Assembly: GCA_937880845.1 (NCBI GenBank) | Contig: CALFLL010000034.1 | Coordinates: 1-64,000, forward strand | Source of the DNA: an uncultured Drancourtella sp. | Lineage (GTDB): Bacteria > Bacillota > Clostridia > Lachnospirales > Lachnospiraceae | Length of the DNA stretch: 64,000 nucleotides | Direction of reading: 5' to 3' | In this document: positions 27,901-35,952 of the stretch, piece by piece | How the letters are laid out: every line of letters starts with the position of its first letter | Position numbering within the stretch: the stretch's first letter is position 1 | Notes under the pieces: generated by a model | The model's database searches: none | What the model was told of the DNA's origin: nothing | The model's input: the letters and a program-made list of their open reading frames with translations, nothing else | Translations under genes and position numbers: made by a program

Positions 27901-28452
27901 GTATTCGATACAGAAGTTTACTCCAACACAGGCGGACAGGCTTCCAAATCTACAAAGACAGGTGCTATCGCTCAGTTCGCAGCAGGCGGTAAAGAAGTTA
28001 AGAAGAAAGACCTTGCAGGTATCGCTATGAGCTATGGATATGTATACGTTGCTCAGATCGCAATGGGTGCTGACTTCAACCAGACCGTAAAAGCAATCTC
28101 CGAAGCAGAAGCTTATCCGGGACCATCACTGATCATCGCTTATGCTCCATGTATTAACCATGGTATTAAGAAAGGTATGAGCAAAGCTCAGACAGAAGAA
28201 CAGTTGGCAGTAGAATGTGGATACTGGAACAACTTCAGATTCAATCCGGCTGCTGAAAACAAATTCACTCTGGACAGCAAGGCTCCGACAGGAGATTATC
28301 AGGAATTCTTAAACGGAGAAGTTCGTTACAACTCTCTTGTAAGACAGAATCCGGAAAAAGCAAAAGAATTATTTGCTAAGAACGAACAGGAAGCAAAAGA
28401 AAGATATGAATATCTGAGCAAACTTGTTGCCCTGTACGGAAAAACAGAATAA
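24919..28452 (+). CDS. nifJ: Pyruvate:ferredoxin (flavodoxin) oxidoreductase
   Basis: A 1177-residue single-chain PFOR that oxidises pyruvate with CoA to acetyl-CoA and CO2 and reduces ferredoxin, a central fermentative reaction in anaerobes. Domain order is standard: the N-terminal pyruvate-binding domain (YPITPSSVMAE), the transketolase-like and CoA regions, then two 4Fe-4S motifs (CIQCNRCAYVCP and CTGCGSCANVCP). The TPP-binding domain follows, with CAGCGETPYAKL, NATGCSSIWG and DGWAYDIGFGG, where the proximal cluster Cys also lie. Codon choice (ATC, CGT, GCT, AAC) suggests high expression. It is a single gene with its own promoter and terminator. Confidence 0.97.
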   Translation: MGRSMKTMDGNHAAAHASYAFTDVAAIYPITPSSVMAEATDEWATQGRKNIFGQEVQVTEMQSEAGAAGTVHGSLAAGALTTTYTASQGLLLMIPNLYKIAGEQLPGVFNVSARALASHALSIFGDHSDVYACRQTGCAMLCESSVQEVMDLTPVAHCAAIKGRLPFINFFDGFRTSHEIQKIETWDYEDLKELVDMDAVDAFRKHALNPNHPCERGSAQNPDVFFQAREACNPFYDAMPAIVQEYMDKVNAKIGTNYKLFNYHGAEDAEHVIIAMGSVCETIDETVDYLLAQGKKVGVVKVRLYRPFCAEALVNAIPDSVKVISVLDRTKEPGAQGEPLYLDVVAALKGTKFDGVKIQTGRYGLGSKDTTPAQIVAVYENTEKEKFTIGIVDDVTHLSLEVGAPLVTTPEGTINCKFWGLGADGTVGANKNSIKIIGDNTDMYAQAYFDYDSKKSGGVTMSHLRFGKKPIKSTYLIKKANFVACHNPSYINKYNMVQELVDGGTFLLNCPWDMEGLEKHLPGQVKAFIANHNIKFYVIDGIKIGKEIGLGGRINTILQSAFFKLAAIIPEEEAIDLMKKAAKATYGRKGDKIVQMNYDAIDAGAKQVVEVKVPESWKDAADEGLFTPEVKGGRKEVVDFVKNIQAKVNAQEGNTLPVSAFTEYVDGTTPSGTAAYEKRGIAVDIPIWQPENCIQCNRCAYVCPHAVIRPVALTEEEAANVPEGMQTIPMIGMPDMKFSITVSAYDCTGCGSCANVCPGKKGEKALVMGNMEENVGEQNFFDYGREIEVKPEVVAKFKENTVKGSQFKQPLLEFSGACAGCGETPYAKLVTQLFGDRMYIANATGCSSIWGNSSPSTPYTVNAQGKGPAWSNSLFEDNAEFGYGMMLANKALRNGLKAKVESVAASDKASEEVKAACQEWLDTFSCGATNGTATDKLVAALEGCDCEVCKDIVKNKDFLAKKSQWIFGGDGWAYDIGFGGLDHVLASGQDINIMVFDTEVYSNTGGQASKSTKTGAIAQFAAGGKEVKKKDLAGIAMSYGYVYVAQIAMGADFNQTVKAISEAEAYPGPSLIIAYAPCINHGIKKGMSKAQTEEQLAVECGYWNNFRFNPAAENKFTLDSKAPTGDYQEFLNGEVRYNSLVRQNPEKAKELFAKNEQEAKERYEYLSKLVALYGKTE

Positions 28453-28480
28453 TCATTGTAATTTTTGAAATTACGTTTTG

Positions 28481-28510
28481 GGAGACACAGAGAATCTGTG
28501 TCTCCTTTTT
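28481..28510 (+). terminator. Rho-independent terminator after PFOR
   Basis: GGAGACACAG pairs perfectly with CTGTGTCTCC around AGAAT and is followed by TTTTT. Confidence 0.9.
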
Positions 28511-28578
28511 ATGTCGGAAAAAGAGGATTGCAAATGTATTGAAGGTCTGGTATAACCAAACTAACAGGAGGTGCAGAA

Positions 28579-30852
28579 GTGGACGCAAAAGAAAGAATCA
28601 GAAAAGATATGGAAACTTTATATCTGGGAAATTTAAACACGGTAGAATTTGATCTGGAACTTCCGATAAAAGGAAAGTACGGATCTGAAATTGAATGGGA
28701 GTCGGGACATCCCCGTTTTCTTGGGGCAGATGGCAAGGTAACCCGTCCGGTGTACGGAACGGGAGACCGTATCGTACCATTATGGGCGACTTTTTCTTGC
28801 GGTGATGAAAAAATAACAAAAGAATACAGGGTATGTATTTTACAGGAAAAACCACAGATTCGGGTAAAAAGTGTGAGGAAAATCAAACGGGAAGTTTTGA
28901 AAAACAGGGAAATCTTTTTACCGGAAGTGGCGGTCATTTGTACGGAAGAGGAGCATTTGCTTTCTCATAAAATCAACTGGGAGGGCGGCAGTAGAAGGAT
29001 TTACCAAACAACGGGAAAAGTTTTGGAAAAGGGCAGACTGGACGGATTGGAAAATGAGGTTCTGGCAGAAATCTATGTAAAAGAACAGTGTGAACAGGCA
29101 AAGAAAAAAAGTGCGGATACAACGGTTCGTTTTTTTGATCATGGAGAGGCGGTCTTGGAAGGGGAAAGCAGATTTTATACGGCTCAGGAAGAAATGAAAC
29201 AATTTCTCTTATCCACAGATGATGATCAGATGCTTTATAATTTCAGGACGGCATCCGGGCTGGACACAAAGGGAGCTGATCCGATGACAGGATGGGATGA
29301 TCCAAAGTGTAATCTCAGAGGACATACGACAGGGCACTATCTTTCTGCCCTTGCCCTTTGCTACAAAGCGTGTAAAGAGGAAAGGATCAAAGAAAAAGCC
29401 TGTTATATGATTCAGGAAATGAAAAAATGTCAGGAAGCATTTGAAAAAATTCCCGGAATTCATAAAGGGTTTTTAAGCGGATATACCGAAGAACAGTTTG
29501 ATAAACTGGAACAGTACACTCCGTATCCGGAAATATGGGCTCCGTATTATACCCTTCATAAGATTTTGGCAGGATTGCTGGACTGCTATGAATTTGTACA
29601 GATCGATGATGCACTTTTGATCGCACAAAAACTGGGGAAATGGGTGTATGCCAGGTTATCTTCATTGACGGAAGAAAAAAGAAGAAAAATGTGGGCCATG
29701 TATATTGCCGGAGAATACGGCGGCATGAATGAAGTGATGGCAAGATTATATAAAATAACCGGGGAGAATATCTATCTGGAAACTGCAAAATATTTTGATA
29801 ATGAAAAATTATTTCTTCCTATGGAATGGAAAACCGACACGTTGGAAGGAATGCACGCTAACCAACATATTCCTCAGATGATTGGGGCGATGGAAATTTT
29901 TAAGGCAACAGAAGAAAAGAAATATTACGATATAGCCCGGTTTTTCTGGGAAACGGTAACAGAGAAACATGTTTATGCCATCGGTGGAACAGGAGAAGGG
30001 GAAATGTTTAAAGCACCGGGATGTATTGGTGATGCTTTGACAGAAAATACGGCGGAAAGCTGTGCTTCCTACAACATGCTGAAATTGACAAAAGAACTGT
30101 ATCCGTATGAAAAGAAAAAAGAAATGATCGACTATTATGAAAGAACCATGACAAACCATATTCTTGGAGGAAAGGAGCACGGAGCAACGGGAGAAACGGT
30201 TTATTTCATGCCTCTGGCTCCCGGATATGCCAAAAAATTTGAACATGAAAATTCCTGTTGTCACGGAACGGGGATGGAAAGCCACTTTAAATATGCGGAT
30301 ATGATTTATACGGCAGAAGGAGAAACGCTTTTTATCCATCTTTTTATTACATCCCGCCTGGACTGGAAAGAAGAACAGGTTGTAGTCCGGCAAAAAACAA
30401 AAATGGAAGAGCCGGGATGCGGTACCATTGAGGTAGAAACCCAGAAAGAGCGGAAAATTAAAATAAGGATTCCGCACTGGAGTAAAAATGAATGGAATAT
30501 CTATATGGACGGAATGCGTATAATAAAATACGGAGAAGAAGAAGGCTATGCCGTGCTGAAGATTCCGGAAGGAACACATACGATACGGACAGAATTCCGG
30601 GGGACTTTTCGTTTGGAGAGTGCACCGGATCGAAAAGAATTGACAACTTTCCATTATGGACCTTATGTGCTTGCGGCACTCAGTGATGAAAAGGAATATT
30701 TGAAATTTTCTGTTGATGAAAAAGAAGCAGAAAAGCATATAAAAAGAAACGGACTTGAATTCCGATATAATGGGATTTGTTTTAAACCATTGTTTGATTT
30801 GAATTGTGAATCATTTCAGGTTTATATGAAAAAAGAGTCGGAGAATGCATGA
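28579..30852 (+). CDS. GH127 family glycosidase (beta-L-arabinofuranosidase type)
   Basis: A 757-residue glycoside hydrolase of the GH127/DUF1680 group. An N-terminal Ig-like beta region (about 1-180) precedes an alpha/alpha barrel (TTGHYLSALALCY, the EYGGMNEV region, GGTGEGE). In Bifidobacterium longum HypBA1, a Glu and three Cys bind zinc and one Cys is the nucleophile. The equivalents appear here as Glu493 and Cys495 in AESCASYN and Cys560-Cys561 in NSCCHGTG. The start is GTG at 28579, 7 bases after AGGAGG. No signal peptide is seen, so it should act in the cytoplasm on imported oligosaccharides. No sugar transporter is adjacent. The exact substrate is open. Confidence 0.85.
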   Translation: MDAKERIRKDMETLYLGNLNTVEFDLELPIKGKYGSEIEWESGHPRFLGADGKVTRPVYGTGDRIVPLWATFSCGDEKITKEYRVCILQEKPQIRVKSVRKIKREVLKNREIFLPEVAVICTEEEHLLSHKINWEGGSRRIYQTTGKVLEKGRLDGLENEVLAEIYVKEQCEQAKKKSADTTVRFFDHGEAVLEGESRFYTAQEEMKQFLLSTDDDQMLYNFRTASGLDTKGADPMTGWDDPKCNLRGHTTGHYLSALALCYKACKEERIKEKACYMIQEMKKCQEAFEKIPGIHKGFLSGYTEEQFDKLEQYTPYPEIWAPYYTLHKILAGLLDCYEFVQIDDALLIAQKLGKWVYARLSSLTEEKRRKMWAMYIAGEYGGMNEVMARLYKITGENIYLETAKYFDNEKLFLPMEWKTDTLEGMHANQHIPQMIGAMEIFKATEEKKYYDIARFFWETVTEKHVYAIGGTGEGEMFKAPGCIGDALTENTAESCASYNMLKLTKELYPYEKKKEMIDYYERTMTNHILGGKEHGATGETVYFMPLAPGYAKKFEHENSCCHGTGMESHFKYADMIYTAEGETLFIHLFITSRLDWKEEQVVVRQKTKMEEPGCGTIEVETQKERKIKIRIPHWSKNEWNIYMDGMRIIKYGEEEGYAVLKIPEGTHTIRTEFRGTFRLESAPDRKELTTFHYGPYVLAALSDEKEYLKFSVDEKEAEKHIKRNGLEFRYNGICFKPLFDLNCESFQVYMKKESENA

Positions 30853-30878
30853 TTTTTGCATTCCCCGACTCTTTTTTT
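30835..30878 (+). terminator. Rho-independent terminator overlapping the GH127 stop codon
   Basis: GAGTCGGAGAATGCA pairs with TGCATTCCCCGACTC (one mismatch) and is followed by seven T. The stop codon of the glycosidase lies in the loop. Confidence 0.85.
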
Positions 30879-30879
30879 G

Positions 30880-31140
30880 GTGCATAAAAATTTAGTATTA
30901 AGCATAAAAATTTAAAATTGGTAATAATGTTAAAGAAATAAAAATATAAAATGTGAATAAATTGTGAAAAAATGAACAAAAACTGAACCGAATCCTAGTG
31001 ATAAATGACCAAATATAAAATTGTCAACAAAGAAAAACAAGAAAAAAATTAAAAAAAATAATAAAAAAATGAATAAACATCAAAAAATTTAAAAAATACA
31101 AAAAATAATGACGAAAATGTAAAAATATGAAACAAATTAA
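30880..31140. other. A-rich intergenic tract, no gene seen
   Basis: About 260 bases with dense A-tracts on the plus strand and almost no G or C. No open reading frame with a ribosome binding site and no convincing hairpin is present. Phased A-tracts of this kind can bend DNA or act as upstream promoter elements for the promoter at 31152. It may also be a degraded spacer. Confidence 0.5.
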
Positions 31141-31151
31141 GTGTTCATATA

Positions 31152-31181
31152 TTGACAGAAAGAGGCGTATGATGATACTAT
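31152..31181 (+). promoter_or_regulatory. Promoter of the peptidase-Opp operon
   Basis: A perfect TTGACA (31152-31157) is followed after 18 bases by TACTAT (31176-31181). An overlapping TATAAT at 31179 would need a 21-base spacer and is less likely. The start codon is about 33 bases downstream. Confidence 0.6.
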
Positions 31182-31213
31182 AATTATACATTTTTTGAGG
31201 GGAGGAAAAACCC

Positions 31214-32284
31214 ATGAATTCAATAGAAAGATTAAGGAATTACATGGAAGAACATGACATAGAATCTTTTTTTATTGCCAAACCGGCGAACGTTCGATAT
31301 ATCAGTTCTTATACAGGAGATGATTCCTATCTTTATATTACAAGGAAGCACCAGTATTTCATAACAGATCCGAGATATACAGAGCAGGCATCTTATGAAT
31401 GTCCGGATTATGAAATCGTAAACTGGCGTACGCCTGGTAATTCCATTGGTAAGACAATCCATCATTTGAGTGAAATGGAACAGATCAAAACCATCGGTTT
31501 TGAGGAAGATTACCTTACGTTTAGCTTTTATGAGTCGATCCGGAGGGAAGTTTCCGCAGAGATGGTTCCGACCGTCAATGTGACAGAGGAATTTCGCTCT
31601 GTAAAGACAAAGGAAGAAGAAGGATATTTAAGAGCAGCCTGTGAGATCGCATCAAGAGCATTCGATAAGATTTTAAAAGACATCCGTGTCGGTGTCACAG
31701 AAAAGGAACTGGCTTCCAGACTTTCCCACTATATGGTGATGGAAGGAGCGGACACAAAGCCGTACGGAGGCATTTTGATTTCCGGAGCAAGAACTTCTCT
31801 GCTGCACGGTATCCCATCCAGCAAGGCGATCGAATATGGCGATTTTGTCCTGATGGATTACGGATGCCAGTACAATGGCTACCTGTCAGATATGACAAGA
31901 ACCGTTGTAGTAGGGAAAGCAAGTGAAGAGCAAAGGAAAGTATACGACCTGTCCAGACAGATGACAGAAGATGTAGAAGCGATGATCAAACCGGGAGTAA
32001 CCGGAACAGAATGTTATGAAGCATCTTTAAAAGCAATCAAAGACACACCATATCTGCAGTACAATTATGGAGGAATCGGACATGGTGTTGGATTATTTGT
32101 ACATGAACTTCCGTTCATCGGAAGCAATTCCACTGCAGTATTGCAGGAGGGAAATATTCTTACGGTAGAACCGGGAATTTATATTCCGGGCTGGGGAGGA
32201 GTCAGAGTCGAAGACCAGGGACTCATCACGGCAAATGGATATGAAAACCTGATAAGTGCTACACATGAGCTGATAGAGCTATAA
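31214..32284 (+). CDS. M24 family Xaa-Pro aminopeptidase
   Basis: A 356-residue creatinase/prolidase-fold metallopeptidase that removes an N-terminal residue preceding proline. The N-terminal creatinase-like domain covers about 1-125. The catalytic pita-bread domain shows the dinuclear metal ligands: Asp in LMDYGCQ, Asp in SDMTRT, His in GIGHGVGL, Glu in VEPGIYI and Glu in VEDQGLI. It has a GGGGAGG site and is 16 bases upstream of oppA. It probably processes peptides brought in by the adjacent transporter. Confidence 0.93.
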   Translation: MNSIERLRNYMEEHDIESFFIAKPANVRYISSYTGDDSYLYITRKHQYFITDPRYTEQASYECPDYEIVNWRTPGNSIGKTIHHLSEMEQIKTIGFEEDYLTFSFYESIRREVSAEMVPTVNVTEEFRSVKTKEEEGYLRAACEIASRAFDKILKDIRVGVTEKELASRLSHYMVMEGADTKPYGGILISGARTSLLHGIPSSKAIEYGDFVLMDYGCQYNGYLSDMTRTVVVGKASEEQRKVYDLSRQMTEDVEAMIKPGVTGTECYEASLKAIKDTPYLQYNYGGIGHGVGLFVHELPFIGSNSTAVLQEGNILTVEPGIYIPGWGGVRVEDQGLITANGYENLISATHELIEL

Positions 32285-32300
32285 AAGGAGGCGTGTATTT

Positions 32301-33938
32301 ATGAAAAAGAAAGTTTTGGCAGTTTTACTGACAGCGGCTATGGGAGCGTCCCTGATGGCAGGATGCGGTGTACCAAAGAGTGGTGACAGTGACAAGTCCG
32401 GAGGAGACTCCGACGAAAAGGTCTTCCGTTATTCCACAAGAACAGAGCCGACCACACTGGATCCGACAAAGGCGAACTGTATCCCGGACAATGAAGTCCA
32501 ACATGCAATTACAGAAAGTCTTGTAAGAAACACCGGAGGTGAGGTAACACCGGGTGTTGCGGAAAAATGGGAAGTTTCTGAGGATGGTCTTGTATATACC
32601 TTCCATCTCAACAAAGATGCAAAATGGAGCGATGGAAAGCAGATCACGGCTCAGGATTTTGTATATAGCTGGAGAAGACTTCTGGATCCGAAGACAGCGG
32701 CGCCATATGCATTTATCGGCGAGTATATTAAAAATGGCCTTGCAGTAGAAAAAGGTGAAATGAAACCAGAAGAACTGGGTGTTGTTGCAAAAGACGATGT
32801 AACGCTGGAAGTGACACTGGAACACCCGACCGAATATTTCTTAAGTATGATCGGCTCTCAGGCTCAGTTTGCTCCGCTTCGTCAGGATGTAGTAGAAAAA
32901 TACGGCAAAGACTTTGCGGGAGATGCGGAAAAGAATATATATTCCGGACCGTTTGTGTTGACAAGTGCAAAGAACCAGAAATGGATCTTTGAACCAAATG
33001 AAAACTACTGGAATAAAGATGAGATTAAGCTTGACCGTGCAGAAATGAGTTATGTACAGAATCAGGAAACAGCACTTGCGATGTATGAAGACGGAGAACT
33101 GGATTATGTAGAACTTCCATCGGCTTCCGTACAGAACTACGAAGGAAAAGCTAAAATTTTCAGAAACGGAAATGTAGACTATTTCTATCTTAACTGCGGA
33201 AGTGATAATCCGGCACTTCAAAACAAGAACTTCCGTCTTGCATTAAACTATGCATTAGATAGAAATTCTTATAATACACTTGTAAACAACGATGTACATG
33301 AACCAAGCAATGGTATTGTATTTAGCGGATTAAAAGGTGTTAAGACAACATATGGAGAAGAATCCAACCTGCAGTCCTATCCGATGGATGGAGATAAAGC
33401 GAAAGCAAAAGAATATCTGGATAAAGCAGTATCCGAACTTGGTTACTCCAAACCGTCCGATATTACGGTAACGATCACAACGACAGATAATGACAGCGCT
33501 AAAAAACAGGCTGAAGTTTGTCAGGAAATGTGGAAAAAGGATCTTGGAATCAATGTAGAAATCCAACAGGTAACATATAACGAAATGCTGAAACGCCAGC
33601 AGAGCGGCGATTATGAAATCGGATGGGGGGGCTGGGCTTCCGACTATGATGACCCATACAGCTATCTGGAATTGTTTAAATCCGATTCATCTTATAACTA
33701 CAGCCGCTACAAAAATCCGGAAGTAGATAAGTTATTAGAGGCTACACAGACAGAACTGGATCAGGCAAAACGTATGGAGATGATGCATCAGGTAGAGCAG
33801 ATCCTTGTTGATGATGCAGCATTCCTTCCGCAGGCAGAACGAAATGTTCATTATCTGTTAGATAGTGATGTAAAGAATTTTACACCTTACTATTGTGGTG
33901 AAAATATTGACTGGGTATATGTAGACATTGAAAAATAG
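32301..33938 (+). CDS. oppA: Oligopeptide ABC transporter substrate-binding lipoprotein
   Basis: A 545-residue family 5 extracellular solute-binding protein. The lipoprotein signal peptide ends in the lipobox LMAGC with Cys22 as the lipidation site, followed by a Gly/Ser/Asp-rich tether. The mature part has the OppA hallmarks TLDPTKA, WSDGKQITAQDFVYSWRR and, near the end, the peptide-binding region SGDYEIGWGGWASDYDDP. It captures peptides at the outer membrane face and delivers them to OppBCDF encoded next. A GC-rich hairpin lies between oppA and oppB, which probably gives oppA a higher mRNA level than the rest. Confidence 0.93.
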   Translation: MKKKVLAVLLTAAMGASLMAGCGVPKSGDSDKSGGDSDEKVFRYSTRTEPTTLDPTKANCIPDNEVQHAITESLVRNTGGEVTPGVAEKWEVSEDGLVYTFHLNKDAKWSDGKQITAQDFVYSWRRLLDPKTAAPYAFIGEYIKNGLAVEKGEMKPEELGVVAKDDVTLEVTLEHPTEYFLSMIGSQAQFAPLRQDVVEKYGKDFAGDAEKNIYSGPFVLTSAKNQKWIFEPNENYWNKDEIKLDRAEMSYVQNQETALAMYEDGELDYVELPSASVQNYEGKAKIFRNGNVDYFYLNCGSDNPALQNKNFRLALNYALDRNSYNTLVNNDVHEPSNGIVFSGLKGVKTTYGEESNLQSYPMDGDKAKAKEYLDKAVSELGYSKPSDITVTITTTDNDSAKKQAEVCQEMWKKDLGINVEIQQVTYNEMLKRQQSGDYEIGWGGWASDYDDPYSYLELFKSDSSYNYSRYKNPEVDKLLEATQTELDQAKRMEMMHQVEQILVDDAAFLPQAERNVHYLLDSDVKNFTPYYCGENIDWVYVDIEK

Positions 33939-33969
33939 TAATATGTAAGAAGATCATATAACAATCATA

Positions 33970-33997
33970 CCGCTGCCCGGTTCTATACGGGCGGCGG
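33970..33997 (+). terminator. Hairpin between oppA and oppB, probable partial terminator or mRNA stabiliser
   Basis: CCGCTGCCCG pairs with CGGGCGGCGG (one T-G pair) around an 8-base loop. Only a short ATTTATT follows, so readthrough is expected. Such hairpins after oppA commonly raise the binding protein level over the permeases. Confidence 0.6.
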
Positions 33998-34086
33998 ATT
34001 TATTAAATAAGAAGAAATGATTCGGGAAAGCTAAAAGGAGCCGCCCTGTACTGGATTTTCTTCGCTTACAATTAGGAGGATTAAGG

Positions 34087-35007
34087 ATGCGGAAGTATAT
34101 ATTAAAGCGTGTGGTGGCTGCCGTTCTGACAATCTGGGTATTGATCACAATCGTATTCTTCCTGGTACGTCTTATGCCGGGCGATCCGTTTACAAGTGCA
34201 AAACTGACACCGGAAGTACAGAAAAATATGGAAGAGTACTATGGTTTTGATAAACCGCTTATTGTACAGTATGGTATTTACATGGGAAATCTTCTTCACG
34301 GTGATTTCGGATATTCCATGAAATATACAAATAAAACAGTAAATGATATCATTGGGGAGACATTTCCATTCTCGGCAGACCTTGGAATCAGAGCGTTGGT
34401 TCTGGCCATTTCCATGGGGCTGGTATTAGGAATTATCTCGGCCAGAAACCGAGGAAAGAAGATTGACTTTTTCTGTGTTATCGTGGCGGTTCTTGGAACC
34501 AGTATCCCCGATTTCATCATGGGGGCCGTGCTTCAGTATGGATTCGGGATTAAGTGGGGGCTGCTTCCGGTAGCCAGGTATGAAGGATTTGAATATACCA
34601 TCTTGCCTGCCTGTGCATTGGCATTTTACACACTGGCATCTGTTTCTCGAATTATGAGAGCAAGTATGTTGGAAGTAACGCAGCAGGATTACATCAAAAC
34701 AGCCCGTTCCAAAGGGGTTTCAGAAATGAGGATTACATGCAAACATCAGATTCGTAATGCGATCATGCCGGTTATGACCATTCTTGGACCGACGGTAGCA
34801 TCTGTACTCACAGGTACGTTCGTTATCGAATCTATCTTTGCCATTCCTGGAATGGGAAAATACTATGTAGAAAGTGTAAACAACAGCGATTATTCCATGG
34901 TTCTTGGAATGACGGTATTCTATGGTATCTTCCTTGTTTTCTGTAACTTGATCGTTGATATTTTATATGGCGTGGCAGATCCGCGTGTACGTATTGGTAA
35001 AAGGTAG
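34087..35007 (+). CDS. oppB: Oligopeptide ABC transporter permease
   Basis: A 306-residue inner-membrane permease with about six membrane segments. The N-terminus MRKYILKRVVAAVLTIWVLIT is typical of OppB/DppB. The EAA-type loop that contacts the ATPases is in YIKTARSKGVSEMRI, and the C-terminus reads GVADPRVRIG, as in the family. It is the first of four genes encoding the membrane and ATPase parts, directly adjoining oppC. Confidence 0.93.
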   Translation: MRKYILKRVVAAVLTIWVLITIVFFLVRLMPGDPFTSAKLTPEVQKNMEEYYGFDKPLIVQYGIYMGNLLHGDFGYSMKYTNKTVNDIIGETFPFSADLGIRALVLAISMGLVLGIISARNRGKKIDFFCVIVAVLGTSIPDFIMGAVLQYGFGIKWGLLPVARYEGFEYTILPACALAFYTLASVSRIMRASMLEVTQQDYIKTARSKGVSEMRITCKHQIRNAIMPVMTILGPTVASVLTGTFVIESIFAIPGMGKYYVESVNNSDYSMVLGMTVFYGIFLVFCNLIVDILYGVADPRVRIGKR

Positions 35008-35016
35008 GTGAGAGAA

Positions 35017-35940
35017 ATGGCAGAATTAAAAAAGGAATCATTTGTAATACGAGGAAAAGATACCGTCCGTATGGAAAGTATCAGCAGGCCATCTCTTTCC
35101 TTCTGGTCAGACGCATGGAGACGTCTTCGTAAAAATAAAAGTGCATTTATAGGATTATGTATCGTAGTACTGTATGCGGTACTGGCAATCTTCGCTCCGA
35201 TGTTCAGCCAGTATACACAGTCAGAGATGGATGTATCTGCAAAAAACGCATTTATATCTGCAGAACACTGGCTTGGCTGTGATTCCACGGGACGTGACCT
35301 GTGGGTTCGTATTTGGATGGGAGCCCGTGTTTCACTGACTATCGGACTTGTATCTGCTGTACTGAATATGTGTGTGGGAGCCGTTATCGGAGGGCTGTGC
35401 GGATTCTACGGTGGAAAACTGGATATGATCGTTATGAGGATTGTAGATATCCTGTACGGAATCCCAAGCCTTATTATCACCATCCTTGTTATGATGGTAC
35501 TTGGAAAAGGTGTTGCACCATTGATCGTTGCAATGTGTGTTGTCGGATGGATCGGAACGTGCCGTTTCGTCCGTGGTGAAGTATATCGTATCAAAGAGCA
35601 GGATTTCGTTCTTGCGGCGAAGGTGCTTGGTATACCGGATTTTAAAATCATTATCAGACATATTATCCCGAATATCCTTGGAATGCTTGTAACAAACCTT
35701 TGTATGGCAATTCCGGGAGCAATCTTCCAGGAAGCATTCTTAAGTTATATCGGACTTGGTATTACACCTCCGGATTGTAGCTGGGGTGTTATCTGTAAGG
35801 AAGGAATTCAGTATCTGAGATATTATCCACATGAAATACTGATTCCGGCGTTCTTTGTTTGTACAACGATGCTGGCGTTAAATCTTCTTGGAAACGGCCT
35901 GCGGGATGCAGTTGACCCGAAACTGCGTGGAACGGAATAG
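35017..35940 (+). CDS. oppC: Oligopeptide ABC transporter permease
   Basis: A permease of about 307 residues, partner of OppB. A cytoplasmic N-terminus precedes a first membrane segment in the stretch RLRKNKSAFIGLCIVVLYAV. The family motif HWLGCDSTGRDLWVRIWMGARVS follows in the text of the protein across positions about 88-110. The EAA loop is in DFVLAAKVLGIPDFKII, and the C-terminus LLGNGLRDAVDPKLRG is diagnostic. I prefer the ATG at 35017 over the GTG at 35008, because GTG would lie inside the likely ribosome binding site AGGTGAG. oppD follows after 12 bases. Confidence 0.93.
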   Translation: MAELKKESFVIRGKDTVRMESISRPSLSFWSDAWRRLRKNKSAFIGLCIVVLYAVLAIFAPMFSQYTQSEMDVSAKNAFISAEHWLGCDSTGRDLWVRIWMGARVSLTIGLVSAVLNMCVGAVIGGLCGFYGGKLDMIVMRIVDILYGIPSLIITILVMMVLGKGVAPLIVAMCVVGWIGTCRFVRGEVYRIKEQDFVLAAKVLGIPDFKIIIRHIIPNILGMLVTNLCMAIPGAIFQEAFLSYIGLGITPPDCSWGVICKEGIQYLRYYPHEILIPAFFVCTTMLALNLLGNGLRDAVDPKLRGTE

Positions 35941-35952
35941 GAGGAACGAAAA

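Noticed and set aside
29809..30738. 309-codon open frame on the reverse strand
   Set aside because: Antisense shadow of the GH127 gene with Phe/His/Ser-rich composition and no start signals.
30880..31140. Possible CRISPR or tandem repeat array
   Set aside because: The A-tracts are irregular in spacing and sequence, with no repeated unit and no spacers.
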